A DNA stretch of 64,000 nucleotides from Linyphia triangularis (Eukaryota; Arthropoda; Arachnida; Araneae; Linyphiidae): NCBI GenBank assembly GCA_963978545.1, contig OZ021732.1:32270123-32334122 (forward strand), in the 5' to 3' direction. The position numbers were made by a program, and so were the translations under genes. The notes beneath the pieces are model-generated. The model worked only from the letters and a program-made list of their open reading frames with translations, made no database searches and was not told where the DNA came from. Positions within the stretch are counted from its first letter, which is position 1; each line of letters starts with the position of its first letter. Below are positions 53,330 through 64,000 of the stretch, one piece after another.

Positions 53330-54508
53330 ATATACATGTGTAAATAAAATGACAGTTCAGGTTCAATTATAACTAATCAATCATAATTAGTCATAAAGAA
53401 TATGTGTTGGCTGCTTGATAAATGATGCTTCTGGCTACTAATCAGGAAACAGACACCCAGAAATTAATAAGCTATGTAACATTATGTCGATACTTTATGT
53501 TTCTTTCTCTTTTTGCTATTTTCAAAGCAAAAACGGGCATCAGCAATCGGTATGCACTTTGGAACATTCTTTTTATAGTGCTAAAGAGAATTTATACATC
53601 AGTAAACAAATTTAAAATGTAATTGAAAAAGTTATTTTTGGCTAAAATATTTGCAGCTAAAAGTCAATAAAAAAAAGATAAATCTATAATTTTAAAAAAA
53701 CTTTTAATTGAGTATTATGAGAAAGTTTTCGGCTTTGAAACCGAGGCTTCATCAAAGTTTGCTTTTAAATGCTGCAAGCAATGGCAGCTTGTGAGTGGTA
53801 AAAGTAAGGGAGTTAATAATTTCATGGATTGTAAAAAATATGTTAAAAAATCAAATTATACGAATTCTAAGTAAATGTGCTAATGTTTCTCACACATAAG
53901 TATAATTTATTAAACAATTAAATTTTAATATTTCAATGAGATGAAGGATTGTTTCTCTTATTCACTAACAGAAAATGAGGTTTTCTGTCAATGTCAAAAG
54001 AAAAGGTGTTATGGAATAGTGGGTCTGTTGTCAGCAGAATTGCTTTAAAAACGGTATCATTGTTGACAACTTGAATTCTATGCTTGTTGTAAATTTAAAA
54101 TAAAAAAAAATTCATGAAAAATAAATTTAAAGAAAAGAAATTCCTAGCGATTTCACATGTCCTGTGAAATTGTCAGGGTTCGTTTTATTTTTCTAGGTAT
54201 GACTTTTTTTGTATTGGCTGTGATTGATGAGCATTTCAAAGAATTTATTGTGAGAGAAATATTGCTCCACCTACAGTAGTCTATATTGCAGCTAATAACT
54301 TGTTTAATTAGTTTTACACTTTAATTTTTTTTTTTTTTTTTTTTAATATTATTTTACAGAAATTCAACAACAAAACAATGTCACAGATACTAATATATTA
54401 GTGGGCTTACAATAAAGTCACTTAGAGGAATATACCATTTTTATCCATTTAAATTGTATTTTATAATCTAAATTACTACAAATTTTCATTTTGATGGTTT
54501 TCTTTTAG

Positions 54509-54550
54509 GGAAAAGTGGTTGGTGCAAAGAAATCTCAAGAAAATGTGGAG
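54509..54550 (+). CDS. PPP1R14: PPP1R14 coding exon 3
   Basis: Fourteen codons (GKVVGAKKSQENVE) between an acceptor (GGTTTTCTTTTAG) and a donor (GTAATT at 54551), phase 0. It corresponds to the variable linker before the C-terminal helix of PPP1R14 proteins. It is supported mainly by its phase fit and by continuity with exons 2 and 4. Confidence 0.8.
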
Positions 54551-54891
54551 GTAATTAAATTATGCAATACATCTCATTATTTTAAATGGATTAGATGGTG
54601 CAAGTATACTAAAATTTGTAATTAGTTTTGAATATTTTCTATACATTAAAATATAGTAACTTGCTGTTTAAATTACTTCTTTAGTAAAATGTTTATGTTT
54701 TTCTATATTGACATATTGATTTTGAAAACTGGTTGAAATCTGAGTTATTTATAAATATTTTCCAATGTTTGTAAGATGCTACTTTATATATTTTGCAATA
54801 ATATATTGACAGTAAAAAAATCATAGAAGATTTTTATTTTTGTTAAAAAGTGTAGATAGTATTTAATCATATGTATCATGTTATTTTTCAG

Positions 54892-54933
54892 AAATTCATC
54901 AGTGAATTACTTCAAAGAGCAAAAACTTTGTAA
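54892..54933 (+). CDS. PPP1R14: PPP1R14 coding exon 4 with stop
   Basis: Encodes KFISELLQRAKTL and a TAA stop (54931-54933) after an acceptor (TGTTATTTTTCAG). It matches the 'EAFISGLLDKI' C-terminal helix of vertebrate family members and lacks their longer tail. Candidate polyadenylation signals AATAAA lie at 55317-55322 and 55359-55364. Confidence 0.87.
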   Translation, partial: KFISELLQRAKTL

Positions 54934-55897
54934 GAATTCCAGTTAATGTTCATGTGTGTGCTTCAGTTTTTCATGGAAGTTTTCATCTTACATGAACATT
55001 ATCATGCACATTGAAGTCATTCCTATTTATTCATGTTATTTATGTTTTATCACTCAACTCTCAGAAAACAAGTAGCATCAAATCATAAGACATATTTCAT
55101 GTATAAAATTTTTTAAAGTAAAGGAAATAGTGTTCAATTTAAAAATTCAATTTGTTTTTATTTTGATTAAAACATTATGCATAATGTTTTATCACAGGTG
55201 ATTGGATATATTTCTTTTGTGAAAAAAAGTATTAATACAAATATATGTTATTTGTATATTTCTTATATTTATGTTATTCATAATCAATCTATGTATAGGA
55301 CCCTAAAAATGCTAGTAATAAATGGTCTTTGCACTTGTGTTGTTCAAATATCTATAATAATAAAACAAAAGAGTGTCTATAGAAAGCGACTTTCAATAGG
55401 CATAGAGCTCTGAAATTTTCAACGCAAGTAGTTTTGGCATTTTAATTTGACTTTTAACAAACATTATGCCTCCCCGACTGCTTCAGGACTCTTAGTGAGG
55501 CTAGGAGAGGTGAAAAGTAGATGGAGAAAGTTTCTGCAAGCCAACTGCTTATACATTTTGAAGGTCCAGATTGTGTTTTTTATTTATTTGATGTGTATGG
55601 TTTTACTTTTTCTTTCTTAAAGAGAGCAAACCAGTATTTAAAGAGATTACTGATTTCACAGGGTTGTATTAGAGGGTTTGTTTCCAGGAGGATGGTATTA
55701 GGGATATTTAAATAAATTATTTCTTGGAGGGAAGAGTGGTGTTATAATTAGGTAACTGTTAGGGTTTTTTGATATTTGTTTCTTGGGGGGATTAAGAAAA
55801 ATGTCTAAATGTTTCTCGAAAAGGGGAGGATATTTGTGTGTAGGGAAACAATATTTTGTTTCTCAATGAGGGATGTATTAAATGAAGATTTCATAAC

Positions 55898-56080
55898 AAT
55901 AGCAAGCCTGTGCTTGCATAGTAATGAAAATATTAGCCAGCAATGTGAGCCCATGCTTGCATAGCAATGAACTGTTCAGTGAGTAAAGGAAGCTTGTGCT
56001 TATATACCAATGAACTTCTCAGCAACCAAAGCAAGTCTGTGCTTGCCTAGCAATGAAACTTTTAACAAGCAAAGTGAATT
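55898..56080. repeat. Degenerate minisatellite, about four units of 42-47 bp
   Basis: Units share a core like GCAAGCCTGTGCTTGCATAG-CAATGAA, repeated at about 55900, 55947, 55990 and 56032. It lies in the 3' flank of PPP1R14. Confidence 0.7.
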
Positions 56081-56187
56081 TAGGTTTGTGAAGTATCAAA
56101 AGCTGGGACCCATACACCATAACTGGTTTCCACAATGCAAACATGTGTGGTACATACATGTAGTTATTACATATTAAGCATTCTATA

Positions 56188-56222
<35 letters not shown>

Positions 56223-57368
56223 AATAATTTTTTACTTAATGGTTTGAAATTTACAAGATTTCTCAGATATATATTTATATTAGGTATAAAATTTTTTTAC
56301 CTTTAAATGATACCAACATAAATATGTACCTGTGGGGTACTAATTCTTCTACTTAACATACTTTTTACCATTAAACAAGATAGATTAATTAATGCATTTT
56401 AATTAAGCTTGAATGGTCATTAGATAAAAAAAATGTCTAAGTATACAACTAATTCACAGGTATTCAAGAAAATGAGACTTAGTTGAGGGGAATAATTTTG
56501 TATCTTCAAAAGAAAATCTATAATAATCATTTAAATTTAATTAAAAATCACAAAAAAAGAAAATCTATAATAATCATTTCAAATTTAATTAAAAATCACA
56601 AACAGAATGGTTAGTTCTACTGAAAGGAAATAATTCTATTCACATTTTCATTCAAAAATTAATAAAATAAGGTTTAAATATAGTTATATTATGCTAAAAG
56701 AGGTTTGTGTCTCAAACATTTGCACTCATTTAACAAGATATATTACTAGATAAAGAAATATTCCAGTGTTATTGTAATGTGTTTCACATAAAAAGAAAGC
56801 TTCACAAGGTTAAGAAAAATCATCTTTGCAAGCAAAATGTGCAGTTAGTTGAGTTACTTTTTATTGCACAAAGCTATGCTGGTACCATACCCCATTTATT
56901 AATAAAATATAAATAATATCTCTCAGCCAATGGTAGTAACTGTCTACACCTCTTGGGAGTCTGTCAAAGGTTACATTGTCAAGATTTGTTTAACATTTAA
57001 AAAAGTCTCAAGAATACTAAATATATATTAGACATGGCATCCCAAGCAACAAAAACCTGAACTAAACTTGAAAGCGACGGACACCAGCAAAAGGCAGCAT
57101 ATTTAAAAAAAACTTCAGCAGTCAGACAACTTGAAACAATTATACTATGATAAGAAACAGGTGCATTTAATAAAACCTAGTCTTCTAATTGTTTTTATAG
57201 CTATATGCAAAGTACTGAAATTTTAGTAAAAAAAGCTTAAATAAACGTTTTTGATTAATCGTAACATTTTTGTATACATGAGCGTATAAATTGCTTATAA
57301 AATGAATAGCACAAAGTACAGTTTAAAAGATTTATCTTCTAACATTTTACAACATTATAAAGCACTCA
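56081..57368. other. AT-rich intergenic DNA between convergent genes
   Basis: Contains a T run (56190-56218) and a local direct repeat near 56511-56600 (AAAATCTATAATAATCATTT twice). For the putative minus-strand gene, the complement of AATAAA at about 56894 could serve as its polyadenylation signal. Confidence 0.4.
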
Positions 57369-57442
57369 AAATTTCTTAAAATAGGTATTGTATTTTTCCC
57401 AATCTCCAAATAATGGTGTTCCAGGCTTTTTGGGTATTAACC
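57369..57442 (-). CDS. Putative terminal coding exon of an unidentified gene
   Basis: On the minus strand a good acceptor (CTGTTTATTTTTCAG) precedes a short frame reading x-LIPKKPGTPLFGDWEKYNTY and four more residues, then TGA. The composition is protein-like, unlike the surrounding low-complexity AT-rich frames, and the other two frames give an immediate stop or unremarkable text. The exon must be entered two bases before a codon boundary. I do not recognise the family and could not find the preceding exons, which should lie at higher coordinates, possibly beyond the window. Confidence 0.45.
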
Positions 57443-58322
57443 CTGAAAAATAAACAGAAAGTATCAGTGAGTAGATGAATATATTGTTCATGTATGCACA
57501 ACACAAGTACCATATTTTAAACATTGAAATATCTTAAAACAATTTTTCTTTGAAGCAAATGTTTTAAGTAATGTTCATTCAATATGGTAAATTATTATTG
57601 TCTTTTTTACATTCAATTTTCCCATCTGTTAATATTGGGGAATGCAAGTATTGCAGATAAAAAAAATGTTTCAGATTTTTTTGTTTTGTATTTCTATATG
57701 TTTTGGAACATACTGAGTTTAAAAAAGTACAAAAAGATGCGTGTGTTGGGGGGGGGGTTAGTTATCGAGGATAAATATTCTTAATGGTCAGAAATGAAGT
57801 TTAGACTGTCATAAGATCTAGTTGTAGGGATACTTTTGTTTCTGTTTTTCATTAAGGATGATTAGGGTTAATGTAATGGAAAGGGTCAGTATCTCTATAA
57901 ATGTTTTCAAGATTATAAAAATAATAAAATGAAAAACAAATTGAATAAATAAATGTGATTTAATAAAATGTACCATATTGTTTAAAAATAAAAAATAAAA
58001 CTCTTGACATAGCTGTACATATTTTGTGTATAACGTTCATTAAGTACGAAATAAAATATAATTAAATAGAAAGAGGTTTTTCACAAAACAAGAAACTTCC
58101 AAAACATCCTTTTAATTTCTTATTCCTCCATGACTTGCGTATTTATGGACTGAATGAGCAATATTTAATTTAAATCATACAACCAGTTCTCGCATTATTC
58201 ACGTATCCTCTGGTGTAATGGCAAGGGACATTTCAGCTCTTTTTTCTACTTGTAAACAAATTAGAATTGTAAAATTAGAATAGATACAAATAGAATTTAA
58301 AAAGATACAAGTTAGAATAATA

Positions 58323-59625
58323 CAGGATTCCCACGGTCATTGAAAGTGCTTAATATTTTTGAACTTGTTTTCAAGGTCTTGAAAGTGCTTAAAAGTCCTT
58401 GAAAATGCTTAGAGCAGCGTTTGCCACTAACTTTTAGAGACGGGCCGCATGACTAATGTTGGAACTCTTTCCGCGGGCCGCAGATTTATACCGAATACGC
58501 CAATAAATATATTGCTTTACTACGCATGTTCAATGTTAGAAATGTGATAATTACTAAAGATTCAACAATATAAAACAATTTTGAAAACTGAAATAATAAT
58601 TTAACTTTTTTATATTAATAAAATAACAATTTATATTTGATTCTTGTTTCAAATAATTAAAAAAAAATAATATTTTTTTAATTATTTGAAATCAAAGTCA
58701 TAAAAGAAGTTAATCTTTAGTGACAAATTACAATGTGACTTGACATAAACTTATAATCAATAAAGATATTTAAATCACACCTCGTAAATCTTCCATTTTA
58801 GGCGATGTTAATTGCGAGACGGACGGTCCGCTTTTCACTATCTATTTCGCGTTTGAAACTAGTCTTCGACGCTATTATTGCACTGGAGTCATAGAGATCG
58901 CGATTCTTCTTTTCACGTCAAAACAAAAGATGCCAGTATGCATTAAAACACCCAACTCCTGCCCATCACATTCAGAAAAGCAGAAATCGAATAGTGCCAT
59001 TCACGAATCGAGTGGGTAGGGCATCACAAGTACAAGACTAAGCAATACGAAGGAATGCGTCATTGGTAATAATTCAAACTATTGCTTTTTTTTTTTTTTT
59101 GCTTTTTTTTTTTTCTGGCGGTCTCAGAAACAAAAAGAGGATTTTTCAGACATACTGGCCCGGGCCACTTAATGGAAAACGCGGCTTTTGGTAGTAAACA
59201 CATACTATTGTAGACAAATTAAAATTATTTCCGCAAAATTTGATTTTTGCTCTTCTGTACTGCCGGCGGGCCGGAGAAAAAGCTGTTGCGGGCCTGATCC
59301 GGCCCGCGGGCCGCCTATTGGCTGACGCTGGCTTAGAGGTCCTTAATTTTTGCAGATGTTGTGTGGCTAACTGCAAAATTTATAAAAATACAACTCGGAC
59401 TTGCTATCTCCGCGTGACCGCCACTTATCTGCACAGTATCAGAATTTTCCGGACATATTTGTATAACGCATCCATCGATTTGTAACTTTTTTGGCAGAAC
59501 ATACTTTATTAAAAATGTATGTATAGAAATGATACCTGAAATTTTTTTTTTAAAGGTCCTTAAAAACATTAATTAGGATCTTAAAAGTCATTGATTTTCA
59601 TTCTGTGATTTGAGTGGGAACCCTG
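58323..59625. mobile_element. TIR element with CAGGRTTCCCAC ends, split by a later insertion
   Basis: The left end CAGGATTCCCAC and right end GTGGGAACCCTG are inverted, and TAATA flanks both sides (58318-58322 and 59626-59630). Both halves carry 'cttgaaagtgcttaa' / 'gtccttaaaa' text typical of the same element. A hAT-type element has inserted at 58415. There is no coding content. Confidence 0.7.
58415..59330. mobile_element. hAT-type non-autonomous element nested in an older element
   Basis: The tips CAGCGTTTGCCA and TGGCTGACGCTG form imperfect inverted repeats, with GC-rich GGGCCGC blocks near both ends. A perfect 8-bp duplication GCTTAGAG flanks it (58407-58414 and 59331-59338). The 916-bp interior is non-coding and includes T runs. 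The CAG tip with GGGCCGC text and 8-bp duplication are characteristic of hAT elements. Confidence 0.9.
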
Positions 59626-59694
59626 TAATATTACTTGATGACAAAAATTATAAAGGAAAATTAATCAGTTAAGTAGGTCAAACACACATTTATA

Positions 59695-59875
59695 AACCAC
59701 CGACACATGGGACACATACATGTCCAGTGCATCATACGATATAAATACATATTTGACCTAGTTAAAATAATTATTTTTCCACATAACTTTGTCACCAAGT
59801 AACATTAATAAAAACATAACTATTATATTTATCCTAACTTTACAATTCTTATCTGCTTACGAGTAAAAAAAGAGC
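59695..59875. repeat. Interspersed repeat, second copy
   Basis: Homologous to 49979-50150 on the same strand; see that entry for shared blocks. This copy has about 15 extra bases after the GGGAC motif. Confidence 0.65.
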
Positions 59876-60115
59876 CGTTCTATGCATGCACAAGAGAATT
59901 ATTCTACAGATGTTTCAAACAGACAAGCATCAAAGTGATTGTATATATATGTTTAAAATTTTATGAAGGTAGACATATCTTCAGCGTTGATCCAGGGTTT
60001 CTGCCATTCATAGCCACTTCGTAGTAGAACAACAAAGTTTCAGTATGATGTTCGAAGGGTGGACTTCAGTTCAAAAGATTCTTTTTAAGATCCATTTCAC
60101 TGTTCAATGCTAAAG

Positions 60116-60442
60116 CAAGGTTCATACTCATTTTCAGAAAAAAAATTCCCTGAGTTTTTCAGAGTCGCTTTATTTTTAGCTACATAAATAATAATCAAAC
60201 ATTGATTACACAAATTCCTTCAATAACTCGAAAAGTCATTTTTCTCTAAGAATAACTTTCTGCAAGTCTGTGTTATCAAATAATTCTGTAGCTTCAATTC
60301 CTTCAAGTTAGGGTTAAACAAATGAGAAGGATTTTTTTCTAGAGTAACAACAAATTTTTCCTTGTTTTAGGGTGGATTTTTCTTTTATCCCTGAGATTTT
60401 AAGGCTGATTTATTTTCCCTGAATTTTCCTGTATGAACCCTG
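60116..60442. mobile_element. TIR element (about 330 bp MITE)
   Basis: The left end CAAGGTTCATAC and right end GTATGAACCCTG are inverted, and both arms continue with text like TTCCCTGA. The flanks TAAAG (60111-60115) and TAAAG (60443-60447) suggest a 5-bp duplication. No coding content is seen. Confidence 0.6.
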
Positions 60443-63400
60443 TAAAGAGGGTAGTTTAATCACATTGTTTGTCATTCTCCAATGTTATCAAGGTTGAAAT
60501 TTGTTATGTCCCTAAAAAATTACAGTTTTGATACATACTTTTTGGTTGAAATCGGATCATAGAAAATACCCTAAATTTGAAGAAAGTAGCTTTTATGGTA
60601 AGTTAAAACTTGCAAGGATAAAGAAAGACTGTGCCCTTTCTAAAGTAACTTAAGAAATTAGATTGTTCTTGTTGTCAAATTAAAGGTAATTTAATGTGGA
60701 ACAGTATCCTGAAAATATAATTAAGGTTAAAGGATAGATACATATCAATAATATCCAATATAATGGAAAAGCAGGAAAGATCAAATTATATTTTTAAATA
60801 TATTTGCAGAGCATTTTCTTTTGGGGTGGGGGGGGGGGGGGGGACGAGCATAGGGTTGATTTACAGAGTAAAAATTGTGTCTGAAAAATACTGGAAATTT
60901 TTTTAAAAATTGACCACTGAACCAATGATGACCAGAAGAAGTAAGTAAACAAAGGGCACTTAGAAAATTATGATATATATTCCACACGAACACCTGCTGT
61001 ACAAGCAAGAGATCCGAATCTATCTACAAGGATCTTCATGTGGAGCAACGTTCGCCACTAAATTTCGTAAAAGAACCACAACATGTTTGCTGAGATCTCG
61101 AATGGATCACATCTTTTTGTACAGTAAATACTTCTTATGCAAAATTAGGTTTAAATTAAGAAAATATATACTTATTAATAATATTTAATTTATTGAGAAT
61201 TTTATTAAACTTAAATTTTAGACTGGCAAATTATGCAACATTTTCTCCAAATAAAAGTTCAATTTTAAGGTAACGAGATTTGTGTAAGTTCTATGTCTGT
61301 CTACGCCCCTAATTAGAATACTTCTCATAACAGTGTTATGTTAATTGGACAAATTTCCTACAAAGACTGCTTAATTTTCTGTAAAACAATCACTTATTTC
61401 TTAGGGTTACATCGAAGCCCATATTAGCTTTTTTGCAAGAAAATGATTTTTTTAATACATGTCAAATATTTTTTAATTGGGAAACAAAGAAATATATGCA
61501 TTTTTTTTCTTGAAGAATAGATTAAGTGCTGATTAAAAAGGTGTTTGCATTTTTTACTATTCTTACAACATACTTGGTTGGCAGTGGCGGATGGTGCAGG
61601 GGGCCAGGGGGGGCCTGGGCCCCCTCACTTTTTTGGACCCTGGCCCCACTTACATATATGCTTGTTAATATTGTTTTGTTGTGGGATTTTTTTAATATTT
61701 AAAAAAAAAAAAGCTTTAAACTTATTTATTCTGTCATTAGACATTAACTATTGTGAAGGGAGCAGGGCGAGCTCTTGCAATAAACCCGAAAAAATGTTAA
61801 TCAATCACAATCATTACTACAAAAAAGCGACCCTTCTCTTAAAGACTTAAAATGCTAGTTTTCCTGGGGACAAAATGACCCCTTCTTCGGACGACCTTGA
61901 ATTTGAAACCGATAGGGCATATAAGATTGCAACTTTCACGTGACATCCTGTTTTGCCAAAGCATAAATACAAAATTTCTAAAACATAACTGATAACTCTG
62001 CTCTGGGTTGACATCTCTGTAAAGGAATGGCCATTTTTTGTAGAGATGGCGATTGCACGTTGGTCCTCTCTAGTATGACGGTGCGAAAAAAGTGGCTACA
62101 ATAAATATCCATTGCATTCATTTTCGCACTTTGTTTTTCAAAATATAAGAGTAAGATTTTCTCTGCAAATTGTTTTTATTTAGAAATTTAATTTTTTCCC
62201 GAAAAATGTTTGAGTATTTAAATGTTGTCCATATGATCGGAAGAAGTGATTTGTCTCACATTAATATTTGATATCCTATTAAACTATTAACGTAACTTAC
62301 AATCCGATGCCATCAACGGAAGAATTTCTATACAGAGAATAAAAAATGTTCTTCTCTAAATAAGTGGCTCCACTAGAACTAAGCCATCGTATAATGCTAT
62401 GTTAAAGTTAAACGTCACAGTTACAGAATTTTCAAAACTCCCATCCCCCCTCTCCCTCTCTCCCAAATAATATGTAAAATGTAGATAAAGCAAACCTAGT
62501 TACTGTTACCAGAAAAAAATTTCATGAGCGTTTAGTAAAGAATCTGAGTCATGAACCTACAATGAACCTTTAAAAAGCAAAATGATACAAGCAATTTGAA
62601 ATTGTCAAATAAAATTTGGGCATTCTTAAAATTGAAGAAACGATGTTTATTCTTAACTCAAGTAGGATCCAATTCTCAAAATAAATTTTGAATTAAATAA
62701 AATATTAAAATTTGAAGCGAGTTCCATGTTTGCTCAACTTCTTTTCAAAATATCAAGAATCATGGTAAAATACCTATTTTCAACTATTGCTATGTCAAAA
62801 CTCATTGACCAGAGGCAATATATTCATTTCGCATGTGAAATGTCGTCGAATCGAGCCCCATCGAATGTTTTGCAGGTTGGTTTCAATGTAAGTAGACATC
62901 TCAAATTTGAGATGCATATGCAATGCATTTTTCAAGTAATTATTCATCCTCAAATCAAGTAATTATTCATTTTTTTATGAATTTAAATTAAAACTGTTGA
63001 ACTGGTCAATATAACAATACCTTTGACTTTGGTTGCAAATTTATAAATATTGCCCATTCTAAGTTAATGGCATTTTTCATTAGTTCTAATATTAAGCCAA
63101 AATTATTTTGCATGAATTGATTCATAAAATATCATTTACTGGAATATTAGGAGCAATACCGATGTCTTTAAAAGGATTTATTTAAATTATTTTAAAATAT
63201 TATAAAATTATTTATTTAAGTATTTACTCTAAAGTTATGAAAAGTGAAATTGTTGCTGTCGGCATTTTTTTTCTTTTCTTGTTTCTTTTTTCTATGATTC
63301 ATGTAATATTTGATGAAAAATTTTCCTCTGTGATTTCTACAGAATTTTTAACCATAGTTTTGACTTTATTTTTTTTTATAACTCTTCCCTAACTCTTTGT

Positions 63401-63999
63401 TTTCTTTTTCTTAAATACAGAATAGAAATTGAGTGACATCGGTTTTCATACTTTAACTTATTTTTTTGTGATTAGTATTTTAATTTATTATTATGTCAAA
63501 CAAAATAAAAAAGCTTTTGCTTCCTACACTCTTGGTATATAATCCAGCCACCTGTATTGTACATAAAATGTTTTATACTGTTGAAATTATTGGTAACTTT
63601 TCTTATATAAAAAAAGTTTTATCTTCAAAGCTGTTTAGCTTTTACACTTCGTCCAATCGACATGAGTTCATTTTAATGTGTTCTCTATTCTTAATTTAAT
63701 AAAATTATTAATTATAACATGCTTTTCATTATATGATTAGGAGTAACTATTTATATTTAACGGGGGGGGGGGGGGGGGGGGAGCAAAAAGGTAAACATTA
63801 ACACTTTTTTTTTTTTTAAATTTAATTTTTTTTTTTTAAATCTTACTATGAGTCCCGATAATATTGTACTTATGGCTGTTCCTAATCACTGACCACTGGT
63901 CATTGAGATAGCGTCCAGCTCTTGGTAGGCTTCCCGGAAGACCAGAAGATCCTTAAAATAATCTCCATAAATAAAAAATTTAAACCCTCAAACGCATAG
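60443..63999. other. AT-rich DNA without supported genes
   Basis: Holds G runs near 60826-60843 and 63763-63781, and a GC-rich element-like end at 61582-61650. A less AT-rich block at 61860-62110 has a CACGTGAC E-box and could be regulatory. A short frame at 62788-62888 ends near a GTAAGT donor, but it is not recognisable as a protein. Confidence 0.4.
61582..61650. repeat. GC-rich transposon-like end
   Basis: CAGTGGCGGATGGTGCAGGG followed by a self-complementary GGCC-rich block. Similar CAGTGGCGGA tips start many hAT-like and other repeats, but I found no matching opposite end, so this may be a truncated copy. Confidence 0.35.
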
Positions 64000-64000
64000 A

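Larger units (their letters stand above)
50550..54508 (+). other. PPP1R14 intron 2
   Basis: A GT-AG intron of about 4.0 kb, two thirds of it occupied by the 50703-53329 transposon. The rest (53338-54508) is AT-rich with a T run near 54325 and no recognisable genes. Confidence 0.85.

Noticed and set aside
58200..58260. Short minus-strand frame reading MSLAITPEDT as a possible exon
   Set aside because: Too short, lacks a convincing acceptor and donor pair, and could not be joined in phase to the 57369-57442 exon.
62280..62320. A 27-base minus-strand micro-exon candidate between an AG and GTAAGT
   Set aside because: Splice-like dinucleotides are frequent by chance, and there is no homology or phase support.
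31000..64000. CRISPR arrays, bacterial operons, riboswitches or phage modules
   Set aside because: The window is clearly eukaryotic; tandem repeats lack spacer-repeat structure and no prokaryotic gene arrangement is present.

Overview
The window looks like nuclear DNA of an animal, most likely an arthropod and probably an arachnid such as a spider. It is very AT-rich, with exons separated by kilobases of non-coding DNA, canonical GT-AG junctions, many microsatellites and homopolymer runs, and a dense load of small DNA transposons. Most of the 64 kb has no protein-coding content that I can recognise. The spider-like assignment is an inference from style and transposon content, not from a marker gene.

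Two host genes are well supported. A PPP1R14-family gene (CPI-17/PHI-1-type inhibitor of protein phosphatase 1) lies on the + strand in four coding exons: 38449-38694, 50460-50549, 54509-54550 and 54892-54933. All three introns are phase 0, and the joined exons give 139 codons. Intron 1 (about 11.8 kb) contains a complete, intronless SDHAF2 gene (46772-47218, + strand), the mitochondrial factor that helps flavinylate succinate dehydrogenase. A third gene is suggested by one putative terminal coding exon on the - strand (57369-57442), converging with PPP1R14. An acceptor sits directly before the PPP1R14 ATG, so a 5' untranslated exon must lie upstream. Three candidates are recorded (around 9.8-10.07 kb, 32.6-33.2 kb and 34.45-34.67 kb), none proven.

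Mobile DNA explains much of the rest. At 3.5-6.2 kb a decayed Tc1-like transposase abuts a large inverted-repeat element. That element's roughly 350-bp arms each carry a tRNA-like segment with pol III A and B boxes, and its interior holds a cysteine-rich fragment resembling a piggyBac C-terminus. At 6.75-7.5 kb there is a short TIR element, and at 8.84-9.0 kb a near-perfect hairpin. From 36.4 to 38.0 kb lies a composite TIR element with an internal tandem copy. At 42.7-44.95 kb there is a satellite-like array of about 145-bp units with element-like ends. At 48.45 kb sits a textbook TTAA-flanked piggyBac MITE.

An almost complete 2.63-kb transposon (50703-53329) with perfect 8-bp target duplications sits in PPP1R14 intron 2. 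It carries a broken reading frame of about 528 codons from a poorly characterised multicopy arthropod family. At 58.3-59.6 kb one TIR element has been split by a hAT-type element. The stretches at 0-2.6, 10-15.6, 16.5-24.2, 28-30 and 61-64 kb hold mainly low-complexity AT-rich DNA.
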